Notes under the pieces: generated by a model
What the model was told of the DNA's origin: nothing
The model's database searches: none
Seen by the model: the letters and a program-made list of their open reading frames with translations, nothing else
Assembly: GCF_949628215.1 (NCBI RefSeq)
Contig: NC_134276.1
Coordinates: 63,408,733 to 63,472,732 of the forward strand
From: Phalacrocorax aristotelis
Lineage: Eukaryota; Chordata; Aves; Suliformes; Phalacrocoracidae
Direction of reading: 5' to 3'
DNA length: 64,000 bases
Position numbers and translations under genes: made by a program
In this document: positions 37,001 through 50,100 of the stretch, piece by piece
Layout: every line of letters begins with the position of its first letter
Position numbering within the stretch: position 1 is the stretch's first letter

Positions 37001-39384
37001 AAAGAAAATTGTTGTTTACCTTGACAACTCTTTTTCAGACATTCAGAGACAATTAATGTAATTTATAAAACATCTGCTGACCACTTAAATAATGGATTTA
37101 GGAATGCCCAACAGCCTTCTTCAGTTTGCTTCTCTGAGAGTATAGAGCAGCAGTTCATTTTCCAGAGTCACTAACAAAAATCAAGGGCTTCCCAATTACT
37201 TGTGATGGAGGTGGAGTGAGATACCTTTTCAGGATGTGTTTGTGTTTGCACGTATCCTATTGTAATTATTATTTTAAAGCTTTTATTTGATAAATGAAAA
37301 CACTCAAGATGATGTGTAAACTGTTTAGCTCAGAAAACTGTAGTTAAATTAATCTAGGATTGAGACATACGTGTGTCTGTCTTGGAGTATCCCGTCAAAG
37401 ATACTCATAAATGAAAAGGATTGCACGTGGTTATGCAGTATTCATTTGATTTTCCTTTGCTGCATATGGCACTGCTCTCATTGCTGGATAGGGGTATGAA
37501 ATTTGTTGATGCACAGGTATGATTCTTTTTGGCCTGAAAAGGGTCACCTTGCCAATGAAGAAGCCCTTAACTTGTCTTGCAAAAACCACACACCAACGCC
37601 TACTCCTGCCAAAGTTAATTGCCAGTGTTGTAAAATGAGGAAGTAAGGGGAGAGAATGGGAAGAAACTAAGATTCTTTACTGGCAGTACGATGGAGTCAG
37701 AAGCATTTCCATAGGTCACATATAAATGATTGATATCAAACTGTTCTAAACTGTTCACAGTTTATTGTGAACAAGTGTTGTAAAAGTCAGAGTTCAGAGT
37801 GCTGCAGAGGGTTGGCAGGGTTCTGGGCTGGCTGCAGGAGGCTTTATGGCCAGTTTGTGCTATCACTTAGACATAATGACAAATGTTTGTTGAATAACAG
37901 GTCTGGTCCATAGCTGATGGTTTCAGGCCCAGGCTAAATTGTTTGGAGTTAGCAATTTTCTCCAGAGATTTCTTCTTTTTGAAATATCTCAATGGGATAC
38001 TGATGATACTTAAAGAGATGCTGTCTGAAACCTGGAAACCCGGGAGGGCCTTCAGGAGAGAGGCAAAAGTGTCTGAATGCAGACAACAGTAAGAATGAAT
38101 CATGCAGGTTTGTGTTTTCAGAAACTTTTTCTAGATGTTACTTAGGCTACTTCATAGAAGTAAAAATTGGGTAAGTATTAGAAATTATATAATAGAGCTC
38201 AGGTTTTATAGCCTGAATTGTGGAATCCAGTTCCTAGGCTCTTTGAAAGAATTCTGGTAATGGTTTCCTCCCTCTTTTATCTCTGAATACCACATCTGGT
38301 GTAACTCTATCTTCACCACTGTTCTACATGGGGAGGCTTTATAGGACTACTCTCTCAAACCTGCAACTTGAAGTGGTTCCTGTTTTGCTGTGCTAGAATT
38401 ACTGTAACATAGGCTTGATCTTTGCAACTAGTAAATCAGTATAATCGATAAAGTCAGTTTTATTATCTGCAACTATTTCTACTTTTGTGACTTTAAGATA
38501 TTAAAGATAAAATTTTAAACACAAGTAAGCAAATATTTTCATTGTTAGGTACATCTTCTTTTGATACAGACCACAGAATCACAACCACTGTTTTTTCTAT
38601 ACCTTTCACTCAGTGAAATTCCTTTTCCCAGTTTAGAAGCTGGACTACAAATAAAAGGCTTATCAGTTCACTACTAACCTGAACTTCCATAACTTTGATG
38701 ATCCAAAATATTTGATCTCTGATAGTAAAGAGCTTGTAGTCTTCAATCTGGAGTCGTAGTAGTGAGCCTTAGTGTCCACAGCCATTTTCTAGATGCTATC
38801 ACAGGAATGAAAAAGATTGTTACTACTAAATCTTCATGAATAAACATTAGTTTGTTGAAACTGAAAATTCTTGTGTGTCAGGTTCTGACTTAAGAAATCA
38901 AACAATTCACTCTTTGAATATTTGCATAACATTTACTATGGAGGAGCCTGGTGGCTTAACAGAATGAAGCATGAGATCCCTGCTACCCTCTTACTCAGCA
39001 CTAGTAAACCCCTGCATCTAGCTTTCCCCCATCTTGGATGATCTGTTTGTCTCCAAATGACTAGTCCTGGAGGTCTTTCACTTCCCCTCCATTCTCTTGG
39101 GATACCCCTTACTGATTCCTTGGGCAGGAAGAACCATTATTCACCCACCTCTACTCATGCCAATTCTGTACTGTGCTCAGTAACATGCACTGAAAGTGAA
39201 ACATCTTTTAGTAAATGTAGGCTTCAAGTGATGGAGTAAATATCAAGCTCCTTAAGAAGCTGCTTAAGGTTTTTAACCTGTTAACATTATTTGCTTTATT
39301 TTAATCTGGAATTTTTCTCTTTTGAGCTTCTTGGAGGTACATCTTGGAAGAAATCCTATCTACTAAAGAGTATATCAGAGAAGG
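34016..39384. other. Unique non-coding sequence
   Basis: No gene seen. Small palindromes occur: TATATAAATA/TATTTATATA at 34738-34759 with a 2 nt centre, and TGTTCACA/TGTGAACA at 37752-37773 with a 6 nt loop. No known repeat is recognised. Confidence 0.5.
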
Positions 39385-39988
39385 TGTCATGGTTCAGCCT
39401 CAATCAGCAACTGAACACCACGCAGCCGCTCGCTCACTCCCCCCACCCCTGTGGGACGGGGGAGAGAACCAGAAGACCAAAAGAACTTGTGAGTTGAGAT
39501 AAGCACAGTTTAATAATTACAGTAAAAATAATAATTATAACAATAATGATTATGATAATAATAATAATGATAGTAATAGAATAAAATGGAAGAGGAAAAA
39601 AAAAGGAAAAGAAAACCCAGAAACACAAATGATACAACCGCTCACCACCTGCTGACTGATGCTGCTGGTCCCCGAGCCGTGACTGCTGCCTCCCTCCCCC
39701 GGCCAGCTCCTCCCCGTTAACATACTGGGCATAACATTACATGATATGGAATATCCCTTTGGCCAGTTTGAATCTGCTCTCTTAGCTGTGCCCCCTCCCC
39801 TCCCGGCTTCTTGTGCACCCAGCAGAGCATGGGAAGCTGGAAAAGTCCTTGACTAGTACAAGCACTACCCAGCAACAACCAAAACATCTGTGTGTTATCT
39901 CAGCATTGTTTTCATACTACTTCCAAAGCACAACACTATGCCAGCTGCAGTGAAGAAAATTAACTCTATCCCAGCTAAAACCATGACA
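39385..39988 (-). mobile_element. Solo LTR of an endogenous retrovirus (ERV-L-like)
   Basis: A 604 bp element bounded by exact inverted ends TGTCATGGTT (39385-39394) and AACCATGACA (39979-39988). I recognise the body as a common LTR family of neoavian genomes. On the minus strand it begins with TAGCTGGGATAGAGTTAATT, passes GGCCAAAGGGATATTCCATA, an AAT/ATT-rich simple stretch and CTTATCTCAACTCACAAG, and ends with a CpG-rich GAGCGAGCGGCTGCGTGGTG segment. That order gives the minus orientation. No internal gag, pol or env sequence adjoins it, so it is a solo LTR left by recombination. The five flanking bases (gaagg/tcagg) share only the last three, so a target-site duplication is not clear. Assignment to ERV-L is from memory of the family. 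Confidence 0.9.
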
Positions 39989-42370
39989 TCAGGCCATAAA
40001 TGAGCAAAATGAAGAATATTTTCTGGAATGTAACCTTTTTTCATGTAAGTGGTTATAAATATTGTCACTCGTGAAATACCAGTGTAAAGGAATAATTCCT
40101 GTGATATTGCAAGCTTCTAAATAAAGAAAAGTTACAGTCTAATGTTACTATAGCTTTAAAATATATTTTTAGTTAAATATTGTGATCACAAGCTATGAGA
40201 TTAAAACTCTATTATGTTTTAATCGTTAAACAGCAGATTCCTAAAGAAAACAAACAGAAAAGACTAAACACACTGAACATTTTTGCTTGAAGTATTTATA
40301 ATTTCATAGTCTGAATTGTTTTTAGGATGGCATGAATGTGTTCTAAATGTCCATTCAAATTATTTGTTTTGTCTTTAATTATATCCCACCTTTGCTAGCA
40401 GTTCTGGTAAATTACATAGTGGTAATGTAGTTAGATAAACACAGAATGATCAATAAATAAAAATAGTCTTGCACCTTAAAAATATACCAGTAAAAACCAA
40501 AAGGCTAATAATATGCCAGGACTGAATTGTGCCTTGTTTATGAGTGAGATAAAATGGAAAACCTAAATAAACATTACCTAAATTCTCAGATCTCTCTGAA
40601 TCAATGGAAGAAGCTGTGTAAAGCCCCTAAAGGAAGACTAGAAGAAGCACTGATGAAAAGCCAGTACCCCACTGACATTAGAGCCAAGGTATATCTATGC
40701 AGTCTGTTCCCAACCACTTATTTGTTAGCAAGCTATGTCTACATTATGAAATAGTCTTTCTATGAAAGCTTCTGCCTCTCTAGACTACAGCACCTGTTAA
40801 ATGTGGTGTTCCCTTCTCTCTGGGGTGGGAAGGTAAAGAGGGAATGGTCCTATGTCCCACAGGTGAGGCATAGCTACAAAGCTATTTATGATGAATCAAT
40901 GCAGAAACAATGTCTGCTTCATCCAGACCTTTCCCACTATTTTATCTGCCTTACATATCGCTATTTGCCCAAAGCAACCTGTAAGTTGACATGGGATTGC
41001 AGCTGTCCACAGCAGCATCTCCCAGTTTCTCTCCCTACATGCCTTCATGTGGTCAGCTAAAAGGAGGTGTTGCCAGCAATCCTCTCACTTCTGTGAATTC
41101 AAAATTGTAGATGAAGCTTTCAGAGAACTGACAACAACTGCACTTACTTTACAAGAAATATTCAGTCTGTTCCTGTTTACATGAAGGTGTAGAGTTGATA
41201 TGAATGATTCTGAGAATGAAGGAGTAAAAAGCCATGATTCTTTTTAGGAATATTTCATTAGTTGATTAGTTCTCCATGGCCTCCCCAAGCCCAACTGTAG
41301 GACATCAATTTATGCTGTGACTATGTCTACAGGCACACAGTTCAAAGGAAAGCCTGACTGGAAAAAAACCCCACATAAATAAATAAATAAACAAACAAAC
41401 AAATAAATAAATAAATAAATGTATTAATATTTGCTCAGAAGGCATGAGCTGTATTTGCTTTTATTTTATTCCAGAAAAGCTATCAAAGAAAGAACATGCA
41501 TAGCTATTGCACACTGGAAATGCACACACACAAAAGTAATATTGAACAGTACAAGTTTCTTGCTTTAGTTCTGCTCCCTGTATGTTTAAAAAGTGTATTT
41601 AAAGACTAGTATTTTTGGAAGGTTTGATGAGAATGCATATGGGAAGGTAGCTTAGAAATTTTATATAGAATGTTAAAATGTATTATAAAAACTTCATACA
41701 AGACCATAGACTTATAGTGCACCAAAGGCCCTAAGGAATGTATCTAGAAATAGCTTAGAAATATAGCAAGAAAATTCTATAAAACAAGGCTTTTACATTA
41801 ATGTAAAAAATACCTTGTTGTCTAATTGCTAAATTGGCTACCAGATCTCAAGAAATTACTGAACCAGGTGAGCGCATGTGAATTGTCAGCTGTGGGCCCT
41901 GTGAATTCTAAACCATGGGTCCATAGAGAAAAGAGAGCAGTTAGTTGGCCTTGCTTTGAGTATTGCCATGGAACACTGGTATGAAAAGATGACCTGAAGA
42001 GAAAGAGAGGTTTTCCTGCAAGTTGGAAGATCCCTAGACATTGGTCAAAGCCAATACGTATATGTGTTCAGAACTGGCTCTCAATTTATTGAGGTAACAG
42101 AAAGGCTGGGAGATCCTTAGTATTGGAAAAACCTTGACAATAGGTTTTCTAGGAAAAATGAAGGTATTATGAGCAGGTACTTCTATTAGACACTAGAGGC
42201 AGCTGAGCTCTGCACAGCCCTTCTATGAATCCTGGAACTTGTGCTGGTGGTAGAGATGAGGAACAAGACTGTTGGCTCAAGCCAGTTCAGCTGAGCTGTG
42301 TTGTCACCTCTCAGATTATTTACCAGTGTATGTGTGCTCTGCTGAATTACCACATTTTGGATTATTTACA
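39989..42370. other. Unique sequence with one microsatellite
   Basis: No gene recognised. The frames at 40554-40754 and 40803-41060 have no known domain. An AAAT/AAAC microsatellite lies at 41375-41420. Confidence 0.5.
41375..41420. repeat. AAAT/AAAC tetranucleotide microsatellite
   Basis: Runs of ATAA units flank a short run of ACAA units, about 46 bp in all. Confidence 0.92.
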
Positions 42371-42693
42371 CAGAACCACAGAATTGCTTAGGTTAGAAGG
42401 AACCTCTTCAGGTCATTTAGTTCACGCTGCACCCCCCTCCCCAAGCAGGGTCAGCTATAGTAGATTGCCCAGGACTGTGTCCAGTCAGGCGCTGAGTTTC
42501 TCCAAGAATGCAGATTCCACAACCACTCTGGGCAACCTGTTCCTGTTTTTGACCATTCACACAGTACAAATGTGTTTTCTTTTGTTCGGATTGAACTTCC
42601 TGTGCTTTAATTTGTGTTGGTTGCCTCTTGTCCTGTCACAAGATACTACTGAGAAGAGTCTGGCTCCATCACCTTCATTCCCACTCATCAGGT
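42371..42693 (-). mobile_element. CR1 LINE 3' fragment, different subfamily
   Basis: Minus-strand CR1. The 3' end at the left reads CACAGAATTGCTTAGGTTAG then AAGGAACCTCTTCAGGTCAT, the CR1 3' block. Further right it carries ORF2-tail sequence in reverse (CACTCTGGGCAACCTGTTCC, TTGCCTCTTGTCCTGTCACA, GAGAAGAGTCTGGCTCCATC). It is truncated at about 42693. The TGTGCTTTAATTTGTG/CTTGTCCTGTCAC segments differ from the copies at 2.3, 4.9, 30 and 46.8 kb, indicating another subfamily. The 156-codon plus-strand frame across it is simply the reverse strand of this element. Confidence 0.9.
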
Positions 42694-45600
42694 AAGCATG
42701 CTGTTCCCAGTTCTCCCAGTTCCAGACTCCCAGAAACAGTCAAGCTTGCTTTGCAAAGAATGGCTATACTGCATTAAGAGACAAACACACCTGTAAGAAA
42801 CTTAACTAGGTTTGAATGGTGCTGTACTAATAAGTCTTGTCAGACCTGAACCAATTTGCATTGCCTGATCCATTTTTCTGCTGATACTATACACAGATAA
42901 TCCATCCCCAGGTGATTGAGACGTATATTCATATTTATAATCATTAACCAGAAGTGTAGTTATTGGCTGAGAGTTTTGTTTTAATTGCCATTTATCTTTA
43001 CTGTGTTGTACATCACAATAAATGTAAGCCCAGAAGCTAGTGTTGAATCATTTTGATCCATTGCATTAGGTAGCTTAACAATGTGACGCGCAGAAATGAC
43101 AAAATACCAAATCTCTGTTGAAGATGTGAAGTGCTTAGAATTACTTTTCATTCAGAAAGAACATATCATTTCAGAAGAGGACTTGTGGAACAGAAATAGC
43201 ATGATGAAGGATAAGACAAGCATCTTTCAAGGTCACAGGCTGTCAAAGTCAACAAATTCAAACACAATCCCTAGAAGCAGGAGTTTTTAAAATATAAATG
43301 CTACAGATTTTTCTCAGAATCTTTGTTATGTAACTCCAATGTTGGGAAAACTATCTTTTCAGTCTAAATGCATAATTTCAGGCTTTTCAATCATATTATG
43401 ATACAACCTGTTTTAAAAAGTTTAAATAAAGCAAACTCCAGTTTAATGCATGGGCTACCTGAGAAGGAAATGTTTTTCATACCATTGTTTTATGATTTTA
43501 CAAAGACAGGACAAAACTTTTTTCAAGACATATTATATTTCTTTTTCTCTGTTTGCCCAAAATTTCATCTTTAATGACATTTCAAGTAGGATTGTGAAAA
43601 TATATGGGTTTCATTACACTTTGCCTTTTGTTATATAGATATATATTAATAAAGGGATCTATTTTATCTGAAATGGCATATACTGACATCACAGTTAGTC
43701 TAAAAAAGTTCACAAGACCTTCACTAAAAAACAGGAGACATAATTTCAATGAAATGGTTTTCTTATTAACAGTGAGCTAAATGTACTTTCCTCACACAAA
43801 GTATCTCTACAAGCATTTCCATTTAAACTAATGGTTCACACCACATCCTCCAACACACAGATTTCCACCCGTTTTAACAAAAATGACCATGTCAGCATAA
43901 CTTCCCCTCCAAGAATGGCAAGCAGAGGAAATTATATACATAAAAATGTGTAGAGGCAATTGGGAAGAAGGCGGTGGGGAAGACCAAACTGAAGAATGAA
44001 CCTACTTAATGAACTTACTTAATGTACTTAATGAAGTTGAGCTGATGTAATTTATACCATTTGTGTAAACTGTAGCATATTGAAAAGTAGGGAAAAAATG
44101 TTAACACATTTGTTAACAGGCATTTTGTACTTTTCATGGGCTTTCCATCCATAAAAGAAAGTAACAAGTCTTGTTGATGTTTCTGAACTTCAAAACCCTT
44201 TCTGAATTAGGCTTCACCAAGGACCTGTAAGGGCTATGTGGTCAAGAGGTGCCTAAAGCTGGCAAGGATTAGTTTGAGAGTTCACGTGAAGAAAAGTGCC
44301 AGATAGGTTTCTATAGCAAGGTCTCAACTATCGAATTAGATCCCACAGGAATGAATTAGCCCACATCTTTAACATGCCTGAACAAAAATACAAAATGTAC
44401 TTATTTTTAGAAGATGTTCCTGCAACAAAGCAAAAATAAACAGAACACAAGAAAAAAAAGGCTAAGACATTGGAACAAAAGGCAAAGGAGACTTCTGCAT
44501 ATTTATGATGCCAAGTAATAATTAAATGCTTGGCACCTGAATGATATTCTGACGGACAAATCAGAAAATGACGTAAAAATAATCCATTAACATGAAATAT
44601 GACCAGAAGAAAGTTAGACATATTACTCTGATTTTATGTTAGTAGAAAATATTCTCTTAACTGAGAATGCATCTGGGTGTTGTTTTCTAAAGAAATCTAG
44701 TTTGTTTCCCTTCTACCTTTCCGGGATGTTACCTTTCATTAAAGAATCAAATCTCTGCTAGAATCTTCTAACAACCTCTAAAAAAGTAATGTCTCCATAT
44801 TAGTTTACTTGCCAAAAGAGTAGCAGAGAAAAAAAAACATAAGCACAGGCTGCTAATCAAAGTTTTAGAATTCACCTTCAAGGTGACTACGCTGGAGTAA
44901 CTTTAAGGTCACTCTGAATGAAACAATTGATGGATGAGAAGTAATAACACTGACAATCTTTAGTTTCAAATATCAGAATAACTCAAAATGTCCACACTTT
45001 AATTACTTTTGTCAAAACATATATTTTAGAAGCAATCACTTAACGCCAGTATTGTGAAACGTCATGAAAAATTGAGAACTCAAATACTTTTAAAAAAATG
45101 ATATAACACTATTACATTTTTGAGTGCTGTACTTCTAAGGTGGTTGCTGAAAATTTATGTTAACAGTTCCTTAGTACAATTTAACTTTGCTCTGGTTTAT
45201 TAAACATTTATATTCAACTGAGGAAAAAACGATGACACTAGGTTGACTAAAAAATTAAGTAAAATCGCGTGAAAAGGTGGTTAAAATCTCATTACTACTG
45301 AAATGCATAGTTTAGTCTCAAATATAATTTTCCACATACATATTTTGTCATTTTTGTAATGTAAATTTTGATCAATACAGCTTAATTAAATAGAGTTGCA
45401 TTGCATATCTATGAGGGAGATGGACTTACATCTGGTAGTAAAGAATACAATAGTCTGTCAGTTTGGAACAATGAAGGAGAACTGGGGGGAAAAGATATGA
45501 GAAAGTAACAAACAAGATATCTTTTGTTTAAAGTACAGTTTAAACAATTGTATGGAGAAGGAATCGTCAATGCTAGCTTTTTAAGTCTGAGCTAGTCATC

Positions 45601-46712
45601 TACGCTCCATCACCAACAGAGTGAGAGAGACATTTCTGGGTGAAAGATTTACCCCATCCAATAAGTGCCTAAGATAGTTTGTATGAGTCTTGGTTGGGAA
45701 ATAATTTCTCTCTCCACTGGCAAAAGAGGGAGTTTTGATTACCAGCTTGGACCAGGTACCTCACTCTTGGCAGACAGAGGTGATGTAACTAGCTGTGCGA
45801 ATTATATCTCAACATACTTATTTGGGCAGAAACATTTTGTAGCTCTACAAAAACTCAGAGAAAAAAAGAAAATGAAACAATAACCAGAAAGACACATTGC
45901 AGTGATTTTACTTATTGATGTTATTGAGAACGCTAAAAGAAGGAATACTCAAGCTATGACTTGCTGACATGATTACAGAATTTTAGTGAGGTTTGTGCTC
46001 TAAATCAAACAACTATTATCAGGGCAGCGGAACGTTTCTGGTACTCTGACATTTTGTACATCTCACTGTCTAGTTGAAAGTGTTGAAAGGTGCACTAGAA
46101 CTTGACAGTCATAAAATATCATATAAGCAAAAACACTAAGACAAAATTAAAGCATAAAGTTAGCAATTATCAGAAAAAAAGAAATTTAAAAAAGCTTCAA
46201 TCTGAGTTATGACAAGTAACTATATGAGATGAATTGAATTAGTGGATGTAAAGATGTACAAACTGTCTTAGCTCTTTGGTCCTTCTGTGCAGACAGTGTA
46301 CACCATCAATTCTGTGTGCATATGCTTCTTCTCTGAAACAATCTTCATAAAATACATGCTTCCGAATGACTATCTCAGACTGAGGATCAAATATGTGCTA
46401 TTACTGTATGTTGAATAAATCTTACTTTCACTGAGAGTAACATTTGTTAATATGAGAGTTGAGAAGATTTAGGGCAGAGGGCAATAATAACCTACAGAAT
46501 GCAGATCATGTAACAACAGACCATGTGATTTTTTTTCTTACTTTGATTTATATTATCCATAGAAAATTAAGTACATGCATACCTCATATTCCACCATTAA
46601 ATATTTTTTGATGGCTGTTTCAGAATCCAAATCCACTTTACCTAAAATAAGCTTTATTTTAGGCAGAATTGCCCCATGGAGAGAAACTATGATTTACTCA
46701 CTCTCCAGTGTT
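42694..46712. other. Unique AT-rich sequence
   Basis: No gene is recognised. A short direct repeat of CTTAATGAACTTA-like units (three copies, 43999-44034) is the only local structure noted. Confidence 0.5.
43999..44034. repeat. Short tandem repeat of TACTTAATG units
   Basis: Three neighbouring copies: AACCTACTTAATG, AACTTACTTAATG and TACTTAATGAAG. Confidence 0.7.
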
Positions 46713-47183
46713 ACAAGGCCAAGAAGGCCAACAGCATCCTGGACTGTATCAGGAATAGTGTGGCCAGCAGGAGTAGGGAAGTGATTGTCTCCTGTACTCG
46801 GCACTGGGCTTGTTTAGCCTGGAGAAAAGGAAGCTGAGGGGAGACCTTATCGCTCTCTACAACCACCTAGAAGGAGGTTGTAGTGAGGTGAGTGTTGGTC
46901 TCTTTTCCCAAGTCACTAGCGATAGAACAAGAGGAAATGGCCTCAAGCTGCGTCAGGGGAGGTTTAGATTGGATATTAGGAAAAATGTCTTCACTGCAAG
47001 CGTGGTCAGGCATTGGAAGAGGCTGCCCAGAGAGGTGGTGGAGTCACCATCCCTGGGGGTGTTCAAAAAATGTGTAGACGTGGCACTTCAGGGCATGGTT
47101 TAGGAGACACGGTGGTGTTGGTGGTTGGACTTGATGATCTTAGAGGTCTTTTCCAACCTTAAAAATTCTATGATTCTATGATT
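46713..47183 (+). mobile_element. CR1 LINE, young subfamily, internally deleted
   Basis: Plus-strand CR1 with an intact-looking 3' tail (ATTCTATGATTCTATGATTT, about 47164-47183). It opens with [20 protein letters not shown] (about 46721-46780) and loses frame at GTCTCCTGTAC, where one base is missing relative to the family. It then jumps over the segment normally encoding the region up to the [11 protein letters not shown] block. After that it carries an open C-terminal frame of 97 codons at 46810-47103 ending at [10 protein letters not shown]. It is nearly identical to the 30 kb copy through the shared part, so both insertions are comparatively recent. It encodes no working protein. Confidence 0.95.
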
Positions 47184-50100
47184 TCTAGCCATCTACTGTT
47201 TAAACATCTACACCTAAGCTAGTTGCCTGAGCCTCTACTATAACCAAAGAAAATGAAGAAGCATTTTTAGGGCATGATTTATGTGATATATTTTAAATAT
47301 TTATTTTTAAATAAGAAGAATTATTCTGCCAAAGTAGACTTTTTTTTTCTCCATCAGTTGTAAAGGGAGTCTGGATGACTAGTTCAGAAGTACCTGTCTG
47401 CGTTTTAGGTATATAAGGTTTGGTGAGATGAATCACCTCTTCAGTAACTCATTCATCTAAAAATCTAACCATTGGGATGCTTGAAAATAAAAACCAAATA
47501 ATTAGAAATATAAACCAAATGTTTTATATTTAGAAAATAAAATCTGTGCATTGGTTAACATTTCTGCCATGATACTAATTTGAGCTTTATGCAGTCATTG
47601 TCTACTGTTCACCAAGACTCTACAGTAACTTCCATGTGTATCATCCAGAAGGGATGGGGAAGATTTACAAAGTCACCTAAAGCGAGTCGTACGACTAAAT
47701 AGAGACAAAAACACATGGACAATGACAAGAGATTTTCATACAGAACCAGGGAAGAGAGGAAAATGAGAATACAGCTTCTTATCTACTCCATGCTCTTTCA
47801 ACTTCCAAAAGAATACTTATACTTTAGAAAGGGCAGAAAGTAAAACTCTTGTTGACATTATACTGGTGCTGAGGTAATGCCTGAAGGATTTTGTTTTTAT
47901 TTTAGTTTTGGTTTGTTTGTCATTGTTAATGGAAGTATATCACCAGCTTTTTAGCTTCTAAAAAAGTTTCTGTACACAAATTAGTCAGATACACTGAAAT
48001 AAAATACAGCACTTATAATTTATGTAGACTTTCTGAAGATGATGACAAAGTTTCCCCTGAGATTTTTTTGAGAAATCGAGTACTCAGTTGATGAGAAGTA
48101 AAAAAGAGTCACAGATCAGAAACTATCTGAAAAATGGAAAACAAAGAGAAGGAATTAATTTTTATTATTCAACAGAGTGAAGGTTAACACAGCAGCAGCT
48201 CTTAAACAGTACTGGTTAGGAATTTTAATGGTCCTCTAAAAAGGTACGACAGGCAGGTAACAAAACTGCATGGGAGTGTTGAATGCTTAATATCTGCCTG
48301 GCCTAAGCGTACTGATAGAAAGCATTCATGTAGGTGAGGATGTAACAATCCAGCACTGGGGACAACACAGTTACCCCAGGAAAAATAGACAGAATTCTAC
48401 TGGCATAAATCTACAAATATACTTTAGAAATGCAAGATATTTTGCTCTTTAAATGAAGATGGTTCTTGCCCCTCAAAACAAAACAAACCAAAATAAAAAG
48501 AGTCTTCACTAGTCTGGGCAGTTTTAAAGCAGAATATCTGCCTCCAAGCACAGAGGATTACGTCTGCTTTACTTGATTCTTAACATGGCACACTGTGTAG
48601 GCATGGAGAAATTTGAGGTTAGGTTATAAGGCAGACTAAGAAACTTAAAAGGTTGCTAGTATAGCCTCACTGTCTTCATATAACATTCATAAAGAAAGCT
48701 TCAGAAGCAATCTCGGGGGAAATAACAACATTTGAGCTCTTCAGAGATTTTCTAGGTAGTTAGTATATTTTCTGCTTTTTGGAGTAAGCCTGCACAGGTA
48801 GCCCACAAAGGAGCTATATAAACAGAAGATACCTAAGAGGTGGGGTGTGCTGTACTTTTGCCTTCTTCAGAGACTGTTCTTCCAAAGCATAGTCTGCATT
48901 CTTCTTTTTTTTAATAGCTGAAGTATAATTTTTATATTTCATTAGTTATGTTGGCATATTTTTATAGTATAATGCAGAATGTTTAAGAAAGTTCTTGTTA
49001 CTTTTACTGTTTCAGTTTTAATAAGCAACATGCAGAACTCAATCACTGTTATATGATATCATTTAGTTCAAACACCTGTTAATATTCGAGAATGAAAATG
49101 TGGCCCTTTGTCTGCATATGCATTACAGCTGACAATTCTACGTAAGGCTTGTCAGATAACCTGGCTACTGGCCATAGTAAAAAGTATTGCCCCTTCAAAA
49201 AAATCTTATTGTAAACTTTCTGCAGATTTCTGATGATCAGAGAGAAGATACTGTCCTGGATAGACTATCAGAGTCCGCAAATTTCCTTCCTGGTAACTAA
49301 GTTATGGCATTTCCATTTGGGGAAAAAAAAATAAAGGCACACAAGATATATTTAATCATTTCACAGTTATTGATTAACACCTCAAAGCCATCTTCATGCA
49401 TATCAGTGGTAGATAAGAAATGAAAGAACAAGAGCAAAAGAGGATAATAGCCAAATTGACCAACAGCCAGAGACAGTGAAGAAGCTGCTGCAGCCTGCTG
49501 AGGAAATCTGATGTGTATGCATAGTTACACACACATGCATAGGTACACAGATGCCTACAAGTATCCTCTAATGGAAGCATTGTCAAGTATTGAAATAAAA
49601 CTTTGGTTTATAAATACAAATACCATACTATTACTCTCTATGGAAAAAAGATTTTTTGTGATATTCCAGGCTTTTTTTTAAATGAGGGAAAGAAAAGTAG
49701 TAACTCTCACATGGAAATGATACACTTGAAGTGACTACATCCATTTTGCTAAAAACACATGGTCACAATGAACTCCTGAAATGAAATAATCGATAACTGC
49801 TAATACTATGTACTTAATATGCTGGGTATAGGATAGAACCTAACTGCTGTATTTTTGCTTGACTACTGTTTTTCTTCACAACCTTTTCCAAACATTGAAA
49901 AAAGAAATGTTTGCCTGGAGAACCTTATGCTTTTTGCTCATGCTAGATTTTTCAAATGCATTCAGAATGTCTCTTGTCTGTTTTATGCATGTCAAAGCTG
50001 CTTTCCTTCAAAAATATTTCAGCCCTATCACTTTAAGACCAACAATCTCCAACTTTTCAGTTAAATGTGTTATTGTTTCTAGTTAGTTTCACTTTAAAGT

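Noticed and set aside
37860..37900. L2-like terminus AAATGTTTGTTGAATAA
   Set aside because: Only the last 17 bases agree and the upstream sequence does not follow L2, so it is too short to call.
42225..42695. Plus-strand open frame of 156 codons
   Set aside because: More than half of it is the reverse strand of a CR1 fragment, and the rest has no known domain.
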